From the IMG/VR virus record IMGVR_UViG_3300042484_001840, positions 62,001-126,000 of that record: a stretch of 64,000 nucleotides of DNA, one strand, 5' to 3'. Within the stretch, counting starts at the first letter, position 1. Each line of letters opens with the position of its first letter. Source of the stretch: a virus. The position numbers and the translations under genes are program-made. This document shows positions 8,376-15,958 of this stretch, in pieces. Below the pieces are notes generated by a model, which saw only the letters and a program-made list of their open reading frames with translations, did not search any database and had not been told where the DNA came from.

Positions 8376-8691
8376 CACCGCCGAAACGCTCAGGGGAATC
8401 TGTGCCAGCACACCCCACGCCCTCGCGTCCGCACGGGAGCAGAATTTTGTCGCCAGTGAGGTAGGCGTGAATCATGTCGGTCTGAGTTGGGATCGGCACT
8501 CGCGCTGGCGGAGGCTCTGGTAATCCCAGTTCCTCGTCCAGTGCGCGCATCAGCGTCTGGATGCACCAGTTCGTGTAGGCTACACCTAACTTCTCTGCGT
8601 GCTCTACAAGTCGGTTCTTCTGTTTGCCCGGCAAGCGGAGAACGATTGTTGCTGGCTGGGTCTCGTTAGACTTGCGGGGTTTGGCGGGCAT
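8338..8691 (-). CDS. Ribbon-helix-helix protein with C-terminal zinc site (copy B)
   Basis: 117 residues. RHH DNA-binding region at about 14-55 (TIVLRLPGKQKNRLVEHAEKL then ...NWCIQTLMRALDE), then a Pro-rich linker and a Cys-rich C-terminus (LPCGREGVGC and CPEC). The start at 8691 lies inside the 3' end of an upstream paralogous RHH gene, so the two are translationally linked. Probably a repressor or antitoxin-type DNA binder. Confidence 0.68.
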   Translation of the reverse strand: MPAKPRKSNETQPATIVLRLPGKQKNRLVEHAEKLGVAYTNWCIQTLMRALDEELGLPEPPPARVPIPTQTDMIHAYLTGDKILLPCGREGVGCAGTDSPERFGGASFCPECRIRVA

Positions 8692-8839
8692 CGCGCTCCA
8701 CTAGCGTCAGCAGGTATTCGGTGATGGTCATGTCGTATCCTTCGGCTAGGGCGAGGATCTGGTTCTTCGTTTTGCCAGCGATCTTGAGAGTGATAGTCGT
8801 CTTAGGGGAGGCAGTTGGTTTTGGGGGTCGTCCGATCAT
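8666..8839 (-). CDS. Ribbon-helix-helix protein (copy A)
   Basis: 57 residues, ATG 8839 to TAA 8666. TTITLKIAGKTKNQIL, then a helix ending YLLTLVERD, parallels the RHH core of the downstream gene (TIVLRLPGKQKNRLV), so the two look like a duplicated pair. It overlaps that gene by 26 bp. It faces the phosphatase promoter on the other strand, so it could act as its repressor. Confidence 0.6.
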   Translation of the reverse strand: MIGRPPKPTASPKTTITLKIAGKTKNQILALAEGYDMTITEYLLTLVERDARQTPQV

Positions 8840-8862
8840 GTTGGTAGTTTACTGAAAGGAGG

Positions 8863-8915
8863 TTGCTTTTTGGGGATGGGTCCTGTATAATAGTGTTATA
8901 CCGAAAAGTGTTCGG
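8863..8915 (+). promoter_or_regulatory. Promoter and LexA-like site for the phosphatase gene
   Basis: TTGCTT (8863) and TATAAT (8886) are 17 bp apart. Just downstream, CCGAAAAGTGTTCGG (8901-8915) is an imperfect palindrome resembling the CGAAC-N4-GTTCG SOS box with one half altered. It covers the likely transcription start, where a repressor would block initiation. Confidence 0.6.
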
Positions 8916-8939
8916 TTTAAATTACTAAGGAGTATTACT

Positions 8940-9494
8940 ATGAACCGTTTAGATTTAGGCGACTTCAAGTTCGCAGAGAGTCTTGAACGACTCGTCACCC
9001 GACCGAAGGCATTGAATGGCATCGCCCTTCCGACTGTCCGTAACCTAGTTGAGTCGCGTCTTATCAACGCTGACTTTGACGCAGTGATTACATCAGGACC
9101 AAAGGAACGCGAAGTCAACTGGGATCACCCCAACCATCGCGTCTGGGAGTTTGACGATTCGGAAGATAGTTACGGTCCTAAGTTGGAACAAGTAGAAGAG
9201 ATGATCTTTTGGGGTGCACAGCAAGACGATGTTCTCGTTCACTGTCACGCAGGGATGAGTCGCTCTACTGCTACGGCTTGGGGTATCTGTATCGCTAAGG
9301 GCTTGGATGCCAAGGAGAGTCTTGTGGCTCTACTGGATGCTCACCCTAATGATGATGGATACGACGAGAAGCGTTGGTTCTGCCCGAATGGACTTCTTGT
9401 CCGCCACATGCAGACCATCTTCAATGATCCGACTCTCTTGGATATCCGTGAAGAAGTGCTACGCGACGACAAGCGCATCAGCCACTGGCTGTGA
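8940..9494 (+). CDS. Dual-specificity/tyrosine-type protein phosphatase
   Basis: 184 residues. VLVHCHAGMSRSTA contains the PTP signature HCxxGxxRS with nucleophile C102 and R108. An upstream DD pair (about 96-97) and DSEDS region could supply the general acid. Phage copies may reverse host Ser/Thr/Tyr phosphorylation or act on nucleotides. RBS AAGGAG before ATG; own promoter upstream. It converges with and overlaps the helicase-loader-like gene. Confidence 0.85.
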   Translation: MNRLDLGDFKFAESLERLVTRPKALNGIALPTVRNLVESRLINADFDAVITSGPKEREVNWDHPNHRVWEFDDSEDSYGPKLEQVEEMIFWGAQQDDVLVHCHAGMSRSTATAWGICIAKGLDAKESLVALLDAHPNDDGYDEKRWFCPNGLLVRHMQTIFNDPTLLDIREEVLRDDKRISHWL

Positions 9495-9947
9495 GAGTGC
9501 GTATAACTGTTTCTCATATTCCTTGACAATCTTGTCGTAGGTAGAGAGGAACATCTCTCGGTCCCCATTCGTGTGGAGGTTGTAGGAACTAACTCCTCCT
9601 AGAGCCTTCACCGTTTGGGAGACTAGAGCGTGGATAGATTCAGATGAATAGTTGCCAGAGTGTGCCGCATCAGCAGCACGCCTGAACTGCTGCCATGCTT
9701 CTCCGCCACTGGGTACTGATTCGCCGTGGATCAAATCAACAGTTCTCCGACGCACTTCGCCTACGCGAGGCATGTAACTGTTTTCTATAACAAGGTCGTC
9801 AAGCACGAGGTCAACATCATCCTTGTTTAAATCTTTGAGAATGCGCCACCACGCTTCGTACGCCTGCTTCTGATAGACAGGGTTAATCTGCTGGTTCCAA
9901 CTCAGATAAATTCTGTCAACAATTTGACACAGTTCTGTTTTAGTCAT
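9459..9947 (-). CDS. Helicase-loader-like replication protein (G39P-type N-terminus)
   Basis: 162 residues. The N-terminal 70 residues (VYQKQAYEAWWRILKDLNKD, then VDLVLDDLVIENSYMPRVGEVR) match the W-xxx-L-xx-L ... P-x-x-x-E-V/L-R pattern of SPP1 G39P-like helicase loader/inhibitor domains. The rest is helical. Paired with 9940-10347 by an 8-bp overlap, as phage replisome-organiser and loader genes often are. Family assignment is by pattern, not search. Confidence 0.58.
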   Translation of the reverse strand: MTKTELCQIVDRIYLSWNQQINPVYQKQAYEAWWRILKDLNKDDVDLVLDDLVIENSYMPRVGEVRRRTVDLIHGESVPSGGEAWQQFRRAADAAHSGNYSSESIHALVSQTVKALGGVSSYNLHTNGDREMFLSTYDKIVKEYEKQLYALSQPVADALVVA

Positions 9948-10347
9948 CTAAGAAGCCACCCTTGCTGTCATCCGCCACCGTGAGGTTAGAGAACCGCTCA
10001 ATGTGAGCCGAGTCCCGCAGGATTAATTCTAGCGAGTTGTAAACCGTTCCGCTTGGATTTTGTCCCATGTGCCAAGGAGATAGGGCACAGCCCCGTATCG
10101 CATCCTTAACAATGTCCGATCCAAATTGGTTGACTGCCACTGTGATCAACTTCGTCCGCTCGTCGGAGAGGCGGGGCTTCCTACCTTTACCTTGGAAAAA
10201 AGTATCTACATAGGTTTGCCAGACCTGAAGAATGATTGCGGGGCTAACAGGTTGTAGATAGTTAGCGCGCTTCTTCTCGGTGCGGGACTGTTTAGTTGGT
10301 TCATCTAAATCAAATAGACTTGGTTGTTCTGAAATAATTTCAGGCAT
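9940..10347 (-). CDS. Replisome organiser-like protein
   Basis: 135 residues from ATG 10347, chosen because GGGGAG lies just upstream; a longer start at 10398 lacks an RBS. The C-terminal half (QVWQTYVDTFF, KLITVAVNQFG, VYNSLELILRDSAHIERF) has the layout of the conserved C-terminal domain of phage replication-initiation proteins. N-terminus is charged and probably flexible (SLFDLDEPTKQ). Likely works with the next gene in loading the replicative helicase. Confidence 0.52.
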   Translation of the reverse strand: MPEIISEQPSLFDLDEPTKQSRTEKKRANYLQPVSPAIILQVWQTYVDTFFQGKGRKPRLSDERTKLITVAVNQFGSDIVKDAIRGCALSPWHMGQNPSGTVYNSLELILRDSAHIERFSNLTVADDSKGGFLDD

Positions 10348-10852
10348 AATTCTCCCCTTAACTTTAGTAATTCTTAGTTTACCAACAAGGATAAACATAT
10401 ATCAACTTATTCCACGGAATATTTAACAAGAAGAAAAGAACACATTACCCTGGAGTAATACGAAACTTGTTTCGTTTTACGACACCAGTAAAGAGTGCAA
10501 CATAACTAAAGAGAGATTAGGTAAGACCTGGAGGGGGGTCTGGGGGGAACCATCGTCTTTTGCTGTCGTACTTTGGGGTACGCTCAAGCAAGCCCTTCGG
10601 ACTAGAGTATGTTGTTCTGACGGGTATGAGGCCTCGTCGTGTTTGTAAGATACTGACTATAGCGCGAGTCATACGCCACCGTCGCATATAGGACATTTTT
10701 TTTGAAAAAGTTTTGCAACTGTAACATTCGTTGCGTGTTTTAGTGTAATGTAGTTACGCGGGGAATGTTTCGCCCCCTTATATTCACCGCATGGTTGAGG
10801 TGGTGGAGGTTAAGTGCGTCATGAGCGTTCTTTAACCTCCACCAACTCCCAC
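10348..10852. other. 505-bp non-coding region
   Basis: No credible gene on either strand. It holds the leader of 10347, a G-rich patch (about 10528-10550), one copy of the CGCCACCGTC motif at 10671 and a TTTTTTTTGAAAAAG run at 10687. A 12-bp stem hairpin near 10802-10843 marks the end of the leftward gene 10853. Confidence 0.6.
10802..10843 (-). terminator. Hairpin terminator after 10853 gene
   Basis: GGTGGAGGTTAA (10802-10813) pairs perfectly with TTAACCTCCACC (10832-10843), loop 18 nt, 10 bp beyond the gene end. No U-tract, so termination efficiency is uncertain. Confidence 0.6.
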
Positions 10853-11323
10853 TTAGATGATGGGGAGATTGAACTCTCGTCGTTCTACCATGATGCCAAG
10901 AGCGCAGTAGTTCACTAGATCTAAGAATGTATCTTGCATTGCTTCGTGATTAGGCTGTCTTCCGTCACCGTCAAGATTTTCTAAGCGCGCCACTTTGTCG
11001 TGGATGCGTACTAGCAATCCTTGTCGTCCAAAGCGAGTGATTGCATCTGGACCATAATCTTTTTGCTTTGATACAAGAATATTTACACATTCTTTTTTGT
11101 TTAGATCTAGTTCTCTCAATCGCGCTACTTCAATTGCTTCCGCACCAATCTGTGAGAAGAACACACAGGCTTGGATGTTTCCACCTCGTCGGTCGTAGAG
11201 TGATTCAATAAACCCATCTAGATACTTGCGTATCATTGCTGGTGATTTATCTTTCCTCTTTAAGACGAGTGAGAAGATGGCATCAATTGCTGACTCTGCT
11301 GATTCGTTCCATGTTTGTGGCAT
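10853..11323 (-). CDS. Nmad1/DUF1599-like, MazG-type helical nucleotide protein
   Basis: 156 residues. C-terminal half SKQKDYGPDAITRFGRQG, VRIHDKVARLENL and QDTFLDLVNYCALGIM follows the pattern of the DUF1599/Nmad1 family (K-x-x-DYG...G...R..DK..RL..L...E...DT..D..NY), an all-helical fold linked to phage nucleotide modification or NTP pyrophosphohydrolysis. Catalytic activity unproven. ATG 11323. Confidence 0.7.
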   Translation of the reverse strand: MPQTWNESAESAIDAIFSLVLKRKDKSPAMIRKYLDGFIESLYDRRGGNIQACVFFSQIGAEAIEVARLRELDLNKKECVNILVSKQKDYGPDAITRFGRQGLLVRIHDKVARLENLDGDGRQPNHEAMQDTFLDLVNYCALGIMVERREFNLPII

Positions 11324-11370
11324 GAATCTATTTTTATCACAGAGTCATACACCACCGTCGTTTGTTGAGA

Positions 11371-11595
11371 TCAGCCCTGCCAGATTTTTTGGTATGACAG
11401 TGGCCACTGAGACACTGGTTCGCATCCCTTGTCAAAGTGATCCTTGAGTGCTTCGTCGGTACCGCATGCGGAGCAGATCTCCGTCTTGTTATCCGCTCGC
11501 GAGATCGCGCCAGGGTATGCGCCTGGTGTTTCATTGTTCGGAATGTGGTTATTCACACAGCGCGGACAGATCTTGTGGACTGTTTTAGTATTCAT
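11371..11595 (-). CDS. Actinophage zinc ribbon protein
   Basis: 74 residues. ICPRC near the N-terminus and ICSACGTDEAL about 30 residues later form a zinc ribbon around the conserved core GAYPGAISRADNKTEIC, which recurs widely in actinobacteriophage proteins. Start ATG 11595 with TAGGAG RBS. Function unknown; possibly transcription related. Confidence 0.78.
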   Translation of the reverse strand: MNTKTVHKICPRCVNNHIPNNETPGAYPGAISRADNKTEICSACGTDEALKDHFDKGCEPVSQWPLSYQKIWQG

Positions 11596-11653
11596 TTTTA
11601 CTCCTAGTTAGTAGATTATTTATTGTTAGTAGATGATTTATTAGATAAGTTTA

Positions 11654-11941
11654 TCAGGACTCTTCAAAGTAGTCAACAATCATTTCAAACTTGAGTGATG
11701 TCAAGTGTGCGATCACTGTGTCGGTTAGGCATATCCAGAGTTCTTGATCCTCAAGGATCTGCTCTCCTAATATTTCTAAATCCAAATCAGTGAGTTCATA
11801 CACAAAGTCATACAGGCTGTTTGGTACTACTGGCTCAAAGTTGTCGTTAACAATGCTTCGTATTAGTTGTGGGGAAAGAACAAGCGCGTTAGACGGTGGT
11901 GTCCGATCCCTCTTCCACCACCGTCGCTTGTTGAGAGTCAC
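11654..11941 (-). CDS. Hypothetical protein (95 aa)
   Basis: Basic N-terminus (NKRRWWKRDRTPP), then an acidic helical body rich in Leu, Ile and Asp. Its ATG overlaps the upstream stop (ATGA), so it is the last gene of a four-gene coupled run from 12853. Not recognised. Confidence 0.6.
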   Translation of the reverse strand: MTLNKRRWWKRDRTPPSNALVLSPQLIRSIVNDNFEPVVPNSLYDFVYELTDLDLEILGEQILEDQELWICLTDTVIAHLTSLKFEMIVDYFEES

Positions 11942-12216
11942 TCTTCTCCGACCCAGCGGGCGAAGATGTCATAACGCTGTTTGCCGTCTTCCGATTGGAT
12001 GTATCGGCAAGTTGTTTCAATGCCGGGGTAAGCAATCTTCAGTCGTGTTGAGAATGTTGGCGATGATGCTCGCTTGAACACTGCCCATGACTTCGGCTTT
12101 TGCTTCAGTTCCTCCACGAATGGGAGATACTTCTTCATTGACTTTTCGGATGTGTCTTTTTTTTCTGTGCTCTTGCTGTGGGAAGGCTTTGGGTCTTCCC
12201 ATTGAATGTCAATCAT
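11938..12216 (-). CDS. Hypothetical protein (92 aa)
   Basis: Start ATG 12216, overlapping the upstream TGA with AAGGA before it; a frame extension to 12255 is unlikely. Charged, Lys/Ser-rich N-terminus, then KSWAVFKRASSPTFSTRLK and an aromatic C-terminal strand. Coupled on both sides by ATGA overlaps. Not recognised. Confidence 0.6.
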   Translation of the reverse strand: MIDIQWEDPKPSHSKSTEKKDTSEKSMKKYLPFVEELKQKPKSWAVFKRASSPTFSTRLKIAYPGIETTCRYIQSEDGKQRYDIFARWVGEE

Positions 12217-12401
12217 TTCCTTGTTTCCTTGTTCTGTGTAATCCCCATTAACCATGGGGTGTATTGGCTTGCGTACATTGACGCTTCAAAGAATGTTCTG
12301 AAGCGTCTCACTGTATCACTATGAGGAAAGTCTACACACCAATTGCGTGTGTCGCCATCCTTCTGAGTGATTTCTTCGTAGTAAATCGTAACCTTTCTCA
12401 C
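12213..12401 (-). CDS. Hypothetical protein (62 aa)
   Basis: GTG start overlapping the upstream TGA, preceded by AGGGGTGA. Short beta-rich protein (RKVTIYYEEITQ) with FRTFFEASMYASQY. Its composition resembles small single-domain phage proteins. Not recognised. Confidence 0.6.
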   Translation of the reverse strand: MRKVTIYYEEITQKDGDTRNWCVDFPHSDTVRRFRTFFEASMYASQYTPWLMGITQNKETRK

Positions 12402-12853
12402 TTCACCCCTCTTCCCTTAAACCTGTCGTGGGCTTCACGGATACCTTCCATGAATGAGAGATTGTAGGTTTCCCATAAATCGTCATCGCTCAAAATCCAA
12501 CTACCTGTCTCTTGGAGTTCTTCGTCAGTTGCGATACCAGCAACCCACAGGAGTGCGTCCTTGGTATCGGGGAATAAATCATAAGCACCAATGCCAATCA
12601 CTTCCCGTGCGTTCTCACGAAGCGCAGAGGGAGAGAACAGCATGGCATTGCCGTAGGTGACATCTGCTGGTACAGATGTATTGACAGGGCGACCGAGCCG
12701 TTCGGCAAGTTCGCACACGACACCATCGTCAAAGTAGTCGTCGCCAGTAATGCGAGCCTCGTCGTGGTCGTCAAGGTCGTCCATATCTATGATGACGCAT
12801 TCGCTAGCGTCAATGATTGTCTCAGTTCCTAAGTGAACAATAAACTTTGCCAT
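12398..12853 (-). CDS. Hypothetical acidic protein (151 aa)
   Basis: Start ATG 12853 fixed by the leader ACTACTAACAAAGGATT. Very acidic (MDDLDDHDEARITGDDYFDDG) with TETIIDASECVIID at the N-terminus. First gene of a coupled leftward run driven by the promoter at 12888-12916. Not recognised. Confidence 0.68.
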   Translation of the reverse strand: MAKFIVHLGTETIIDASECVIIDMDDLDDHDEARITGDDYFDDGVVCELAERLGRPVNTSVPADVTYGNAMLFSPSALRENAREVIGIGAYDLFPDTKDALLWVAGIATDEELQETGSWILSDDDLWETYNLSFMEGIREAHDRFKGRGVK

Positions 12854-12887
12854 AAGTAATCCTTTGTTAGTAGTTGCGTGTGTAATC

Positions 12888-12923
12888 ATTATAGCAGGGT
12901 TATGTAGATTACACAACCCTGCT
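12888..12923 (-). promoter_or_regulatory. Fused terminator-promoter upstream of 12853
   Basis: -10 TATAAT (12888-12893) and -35 TTGTGT (12911-12916) are 17 bp apart. AGCAGGGTT and AACCCTGCT form a 9-bp stem (12893-12923) that ends the 12935 gene and overlaps almost the whole promoter, with the -35 at the loop edge. Confidence 0.7.
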
Positions 12924-12934
12924 ACTTAGATTTA

Positions 12935-13633
12935 TCAGATTATTTGTTCTGCTCGCTCTTTTATTTTGACTAGAGCGTCGTCAAAGAAATTATAGAACTG
13001 TTCATAACCGTCATCGTCATCAAGGTCAATGTCTCCCGATGGTGATGGCTCTTCGCTTTCGTCAAACATGACATCGCCATCCATGACGACGACATAGCCG
13101 ACATAGCCCATACCCGTTTCGCTGTACGCAACACTAAATGTAAGCGTCGGATACATCTCGGAGATTTTGACGAGGAAACCATTTGAGAATGGACTCCAAG
13201 CAGTGTTGTAGAAAATCTCCAACTGTCCGATTGGGGTAGCAGTTCCTATGGGTGCGTTTGTAATTTCAGTATCGTAGTCGCCCCACTTAGTTCCCCAGTT
13301 ACTATTTGCCCAGTCATACCAGTTGCTGTAGCCAGTCTCGGCTAGAGACTTCTGCCCAGCCTCGTACTTTTCCACTGTGTCTTTGACTAGGTGGTCGTAC
13401 CATTCCTGAGTCATCTTGCCATCGTCCAGCATGACCTTCCAATTTGGGTGAGGTTCAGGGGATGTTGGGGTTGGTGACTGCGTGCCATCTAGAGCACTAG
13501 GCATTGGGACTAATGAGGCAATTTTGACAATTCGGTTGCCATCCTTGTCGGTAGATTGGATATCGTTCCAAAAACGAGATAGTAGGGCATTGTCACCCTT
13601 GACTGTCATAGTGTTATCGCAATGGTTAGGCAT
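12935..13633 (-). CDS. Api92-like / DUF1281-type protein
   Basis: 232 residues starting MPNHCDNTMTVKG, the hallmark start of the Api92-like family (MPNWCxNxLxV). Also typical are SLVPMPSAL, YDWANSNWGTKWGDYD and FYNTAWSPFSNGF, and a C-terminal acidic part. These are ferredoxin-fold proteins common on phages and plasmids, function unknown. RBS AAAGGA in the shared leader. Confidence 0.85.
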   Translation of the reverse strand: MPNHCDNTMTVKGDNALLSRFWNDIQSTDKDGNRIVKIASLVPMPSALDGTQSPTPTSPEPHPNWKVMLDDGKMTQEWYDHLVKDTVEKYEAGQKSLAETGYSNWYDWANSNWGTKWGDYDTEITNAPIGTATPIGQLEIFYNTAWSPFSNGFLVKISEMYPTLTFSVAYSETGMGYVGYVVVMDGDVMFDESEEPSPSGDIDLDDDDGYEQFYNFFDDALVKIKERAEQII

Positions 13634-13665
13634 TGTGTGTCCTTTCGGTAGTAGTTGATTGTATA

Positions 13666-13694
13666 AGTATACACTGTATTTTGTGTAATGTCAA
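13666..13694 (-). promoter_or_regulatory. Promoter for Api92-like gene; -35 overlaps upstream stop
   Basis: TTGACA (13689-13694) and TATACT (13666-13671), 17-bp spacer starting ATTACAC. The TGA stop of the upstream gene (13691-13693) lies inside the TTGACA hexamer. Confidence 0.78.
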
Positions 13695-13987
13695 CACGCA
13701 GAGTTAATAAAATCCTGAGCGAGGACACTAAAATCTTGATTGTCGTGCTTGAAAAATCTTTCCCAATCGCTATCCCCACAAGCAAGCAATACAGCAAGCC
13801 CTGCTAAAGCGACGGGGAGTGAGTCATATGTTTCGGTGTAATCGTTAGCAACGAAGTCTGTCCACCAAAGCGAATACTTGCCATCGTTCTCGTGGAGTTC
13901 TATGCCGATATGGTACTTGTCCACGATGAATGAGTAGAGGGAAATACCGTTCTCATTGTCTGTGCTGAAATCTTTGAAAATCTTCAT
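13691..13987 (-). CDS. Hypothetical protein (98 aa)
   Basis: Predicted alpha/beta protein (SLYSFIVDKYHIGIELHENDG, YSLWWTDFVANDY) with a hydrophobic helix PVALAGLAVLLACG. ATG overlaps the upstream stop by four bases. Not recognised. Confidence 0.62.
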   Translation of the reverse strand: MKIFKDFSTDNENGISLYSFIVDKYHIGIELHENDGKYSLWWTDFVANDYTETYDSLPVALAGLAVLLACGDSDWERFFKHDNQDFSVLAQDFINSAC

Positions 13988-14295
13988 TTGTAGTTTCTCC
14001 TTAGTGAGTTAGTACGGCTTTTTGCGTCCATTGCTTCTTTGCCCCACAGACTGTGGAGTGTGTAATGTTGGATAAGTAACCCAACAGCCTTCCAGATATC
14101 CTCTGCTGTCCATTCACTGTCGTCGCCCATGTCAGGGTTATCAAAGTCAATGTCGTAGATAAATCCATCTAAAGCAACTTCAGGAGTGCTGACAAGCGTG
14201 TAGTAGTGCTCGTCAATAATCTCAGCGAGTTCGTGAATTGCCCGACTTTCGTTGGCAAGTTCTTCCATCTCTGCGTGCTGTTCCCATGAAATCAT
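13984..14295 (-). CDS. Hypothetical protein (103 aa)
   Basis: Start ATG 14295 with the shared leader (CTACTACGAAAGGA). Acidic, helical N-terminus, Tyr-rich centre (DEHYYTLVS, FIYDIDFD), basic C-terminus (SRTNSLRRNYK). First gene of a two-gene unit. Not recognised. Confidence 0.62.
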   Translation of the reverse strand: MISWEQHAEMEELANESRAIHELAEIIDEHYYTLVSTPEVALDGFIYDIDFDNPDMGDDSEWTAEDIWKAVGLLIQHYTLHSLWGKEAMDAKSRTNSLRRNYK

Positions 14296-14327
14296 TACTG
14301 TGTCCTTTCGTAGTAGGTATAGGTGTA

Positions 14328-14367
14328 AGTATACACGCTGAGAAGCAATAAAGCAACCCAGCGTGTA
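14328..14367 (-). promoter_or_regulatory. Fused terminator-promoter upstream of 14295
   Basis: TTGCTT (14351-14356) and TATACT (14328-14333), 17-bp spacer. ACACGCTG and CAGCGTGT (14333-14340, 14360-14367) form a stem with the -35 hexamer in its loop; the stem lies just past the end of the 14382 gene. Confidence 0.65.
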
Positions 14368-14381
14368 AACTTTTTAAAAAA

Positions 14382-14846
14382 TCACCAAGATGATGAGTAG
14401 TTAAACTCCCAGTCTTCGGGGAGTGTCAGCAACTTCCCAATAGCGTCGGCGGTGTATTGGACATTGCCCATATACCACTCGTCGTATTCTGTGCCCCCAA
14501 AGAAAAAGCCCTCTTGGACTGGCAGGAGTTCGCTAGCGAGAGAGTTGTCAGCGAGAACCTTTTTGCAAATGTCCACGAGTTCCGTTAGTTGGTCTCGTGA
14601 CACATAGGAAGTCTGACAGTTGTCTAAACCGTCTTGACAGTTCTTGACGAACCAGCCGTGAACGGCATTAGCCTTTCGCCAGTAGGCAACCTTAACTTCA
14701 ATAGAAGCAGATGGAAGTTCGTCGCTAACGAAATCGCCAATCTTGGAAAGTTCCATAAGTGACTGATAGAGAGCATTGCTCTCAGGTGTGCTCCACTTCG
14801 TTCCCGAAGCGTATTTGCGTGCGTATAAAAATTGGTCAAGTCCCAT
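14382..14846 (-). CDS. Conserved phage protein of MGLDxxLYARK type
   Basis: 154 residues starting MGLDQFLYARKY, with VKVAYWRKANAVHGWFVKNC in the middle and a Gly/Tyr-rich C-terminus (FFFGGTEYDEWYMG). This set is seen in a family spread among actinobacteria, phages and plasmids with no known function. Start in the shared leader context. Confidence 0.75.
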   Translation of the reverse strand: MGLDQFLYARKYASGTKWSTPESNALYQSLMELSKIGDFVSDELPSASIEVKVAYWRKANAVHGWFVKNCQDGLDNCQTSYVSRDQLTELVDICKKVLADNSLASELLPVQEGFFFGGTEYDEWYMGNVQYTADAIGKLLTLPEDWEFNYSSSW

Positions 14847-14881
14847 TGTTGTGTCCTTTGTTAGTAGTTGTGTGTGTAATC

Positions 14882-14919
14882 ATTATACAGTATCTGTAGG
14901 GGTTTTGCAACCCCTACAG
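14882..14919 (-). promoter_or_regulatory. Fused terminator-promoter upstream of 14846
   Basis: TTGCAA (14905-14910) and TATAAT (14882-14887), 17-bp spacer. CTGTAGGGG and CCCCTACAG (14894-14919) form a perfect stem whose loop holds the -35 TTGCAA. Confidence 0.75.
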
Positions 14920-14928
14920 AAAGATTTA

Positions 14929-15240
14929 TCAGAGTGACCGAAAGTAATAGCCGTCTGTTTCCCAAAAGTCGCCACCTTGGAATAGGTCATGGGCATACTT
15001 GGCGAAATCAAAGTATCGCCAAACTCGCTCGTGAATGCCATCCATAAAGCAACTCTCATAAGCATGGAACTCTCCGAACTCTTTATGCGAGCCGAAGTAC
15101 CCATAATAGGAGTCGGTATAGTCACTGATTTCGCCCTCTGCGTCCTCGGCAGAAATATGGTAATTGAGACAAAACTCAGTGAATGAATTGACATCTAAAC
15201 CGTTGTCCTCGGCAATGCTTTCATAAGTAATGGTGTCCAT
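14929..15240 (-). CDS. Short ArdA-like antirestriction protein
   Basis: 103 residues. YTDSYYGYFGSHKEFGEFHA, then FMDGIHERVWRYFDFAKYAHDL and ETDGYYF match the C-terminal domain of ArdA DNA mimics (D.Y.G.F.....FA...; Y.D....A.D....DGYYF). Very acidic, as expected of a DNA mimic of Type I restriction enzymes. It is shorter than usual ArdA (about 165 aa) and lacks the N-terminal domain. Own promoter at 15269. Confidence 0.75.
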   Translation of the reverse strand: MDTITYESIAEDNGLDVNSFTEFCLNYHISAEDAEGEISDYTDSYYGYFGSHKEFGEFHAYESCFMDGIHERVWRYFDFAKYAHDLFQGGDFWETDGYYFRSL

Positions 15241-15268
15241 AGTAATCCCTTCGTAGTGGTGTTAGATA

Positions 15269-15297
15269 AGTATAGCAGGTCTGTGTAAGGTTTACAA
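15269..15297 (-). promoter_or_regulatory. Shared-class promoter (ArdA-like gene)
   Basis: TTGTAA (15292-15297), 17-bp spacer, TATACT (15269-15274). TGTAA-ACC-TTACA is a perfect palindrome covering the -35. Confidence 0.8.
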
Positions 15298-15318
15298 CCT
15301 TATCATCAGATTTCTTTC

Positions 15319-15615
15319 TCAGAGCCGACCACCGTAGTCTCGCTCGTTGTAGTAGCGATTTTCCCACTGTGCTTGCTTTTCAGCATCAGCGATTTCGGTT
15401 TCCAACTCTTCAAAGATTTCCTTCATTGCTTCAATGACGAGTGAGTGGATATCGGCAACAGTGCCGTGGTTTTTAATTCCGATACCGACATTCTGTGCTT
15501 CTCGCACTTCGTCATACCAATTGAAAAGTGCTTGCCACTCTCCAATGTTGCGAGCGTTGTATTCGTCAGCAATAAGTTGCTTGATGACTTCCGTAAAGTT
15601 AGTGGTGGTTTCCAT
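15319..15615 (-). CDS. Hypothetical helical protein (98 aa)
   Basis: Start ATG 15615 set by AAAAGGACAAC in the shared leader; the frame extends upstream to 15732 but that part reads through promoter sequence. Helical and acidic with Glu-rich C-terminal coil (EELETEIADAEKQAQWENR). Not recognised. Confidence 0.65.
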   Translation of the reverse strand: METTTNFTEVIKQLIADEYNARNIGEWQALFNWYDEVREAQNVGIGIKNHGTVADIHSLVIEAMKEIFEELETEIADAEKQAQWENRYYNERDYGGRL

Positions 15616-15650
15616 AGTTGTCCTTTTCCGTAGTAGTGGCTTACCAGATA

Positions 15651-15679
15651 AGTATAGCAGATATGTGTAACAATTACAA
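15651..15679 (-). promoter_or_regulatory. Shared-class promoter, proximal copy (15615 gene)
   Basis: TTGTAA (15674-15679), TATACT (15651-15656), 17-bp spacer, palindrome TGTAA-TTG-TTACA. Confidence 0.8.
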
Positions 15680-15731
15680 CATCTAAATAGATATTTATTA
15701 GATTTTTTTTTGCGCCGTAACCTATAGGACA

Positions 15732-15760
15732 AGTATAGCAGATGGGTGTAACAATTACAA
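15732..15760 (-). promoter_or_regulatory. Shared-class promoter, distal tandem copy
   Basis: TTGTAA (15755-15760), TATACT (15732-15737). Nearly identical over about 30 bp to the proximal copy 81 bp away, but with no gene start behind it, so a duplicated or orphan promoter. Confidence 0.75.
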
Positions 15761-15777
15761 CCTATTTATAGATAAAG

Positions 15778-15810
15778 TTATCCACAAAGTTATCCACAGA
15801 CTTATTCACA
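15778..15810. other. DnaA-box mini-cluster
   Basis: TTATCCACA at 15778 and 15790 and TTATTCACA at 15802, all same orientation with 12-bp periodicity. Confidence 0.75.
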
Positions 15811-15958
15811 GGCAAAAAATAGGGGGTCATCCGCCACCGTACGAAAAAGAGACACACAGTCCCGTACCCCAAATCGGGGAGCGGGGCTATCAACCTTCAT
15901 GACAAATTCTGTCAATACTTGCAAGCATTAGCCCCGCAACCGAACTAATGTTCGTAGC

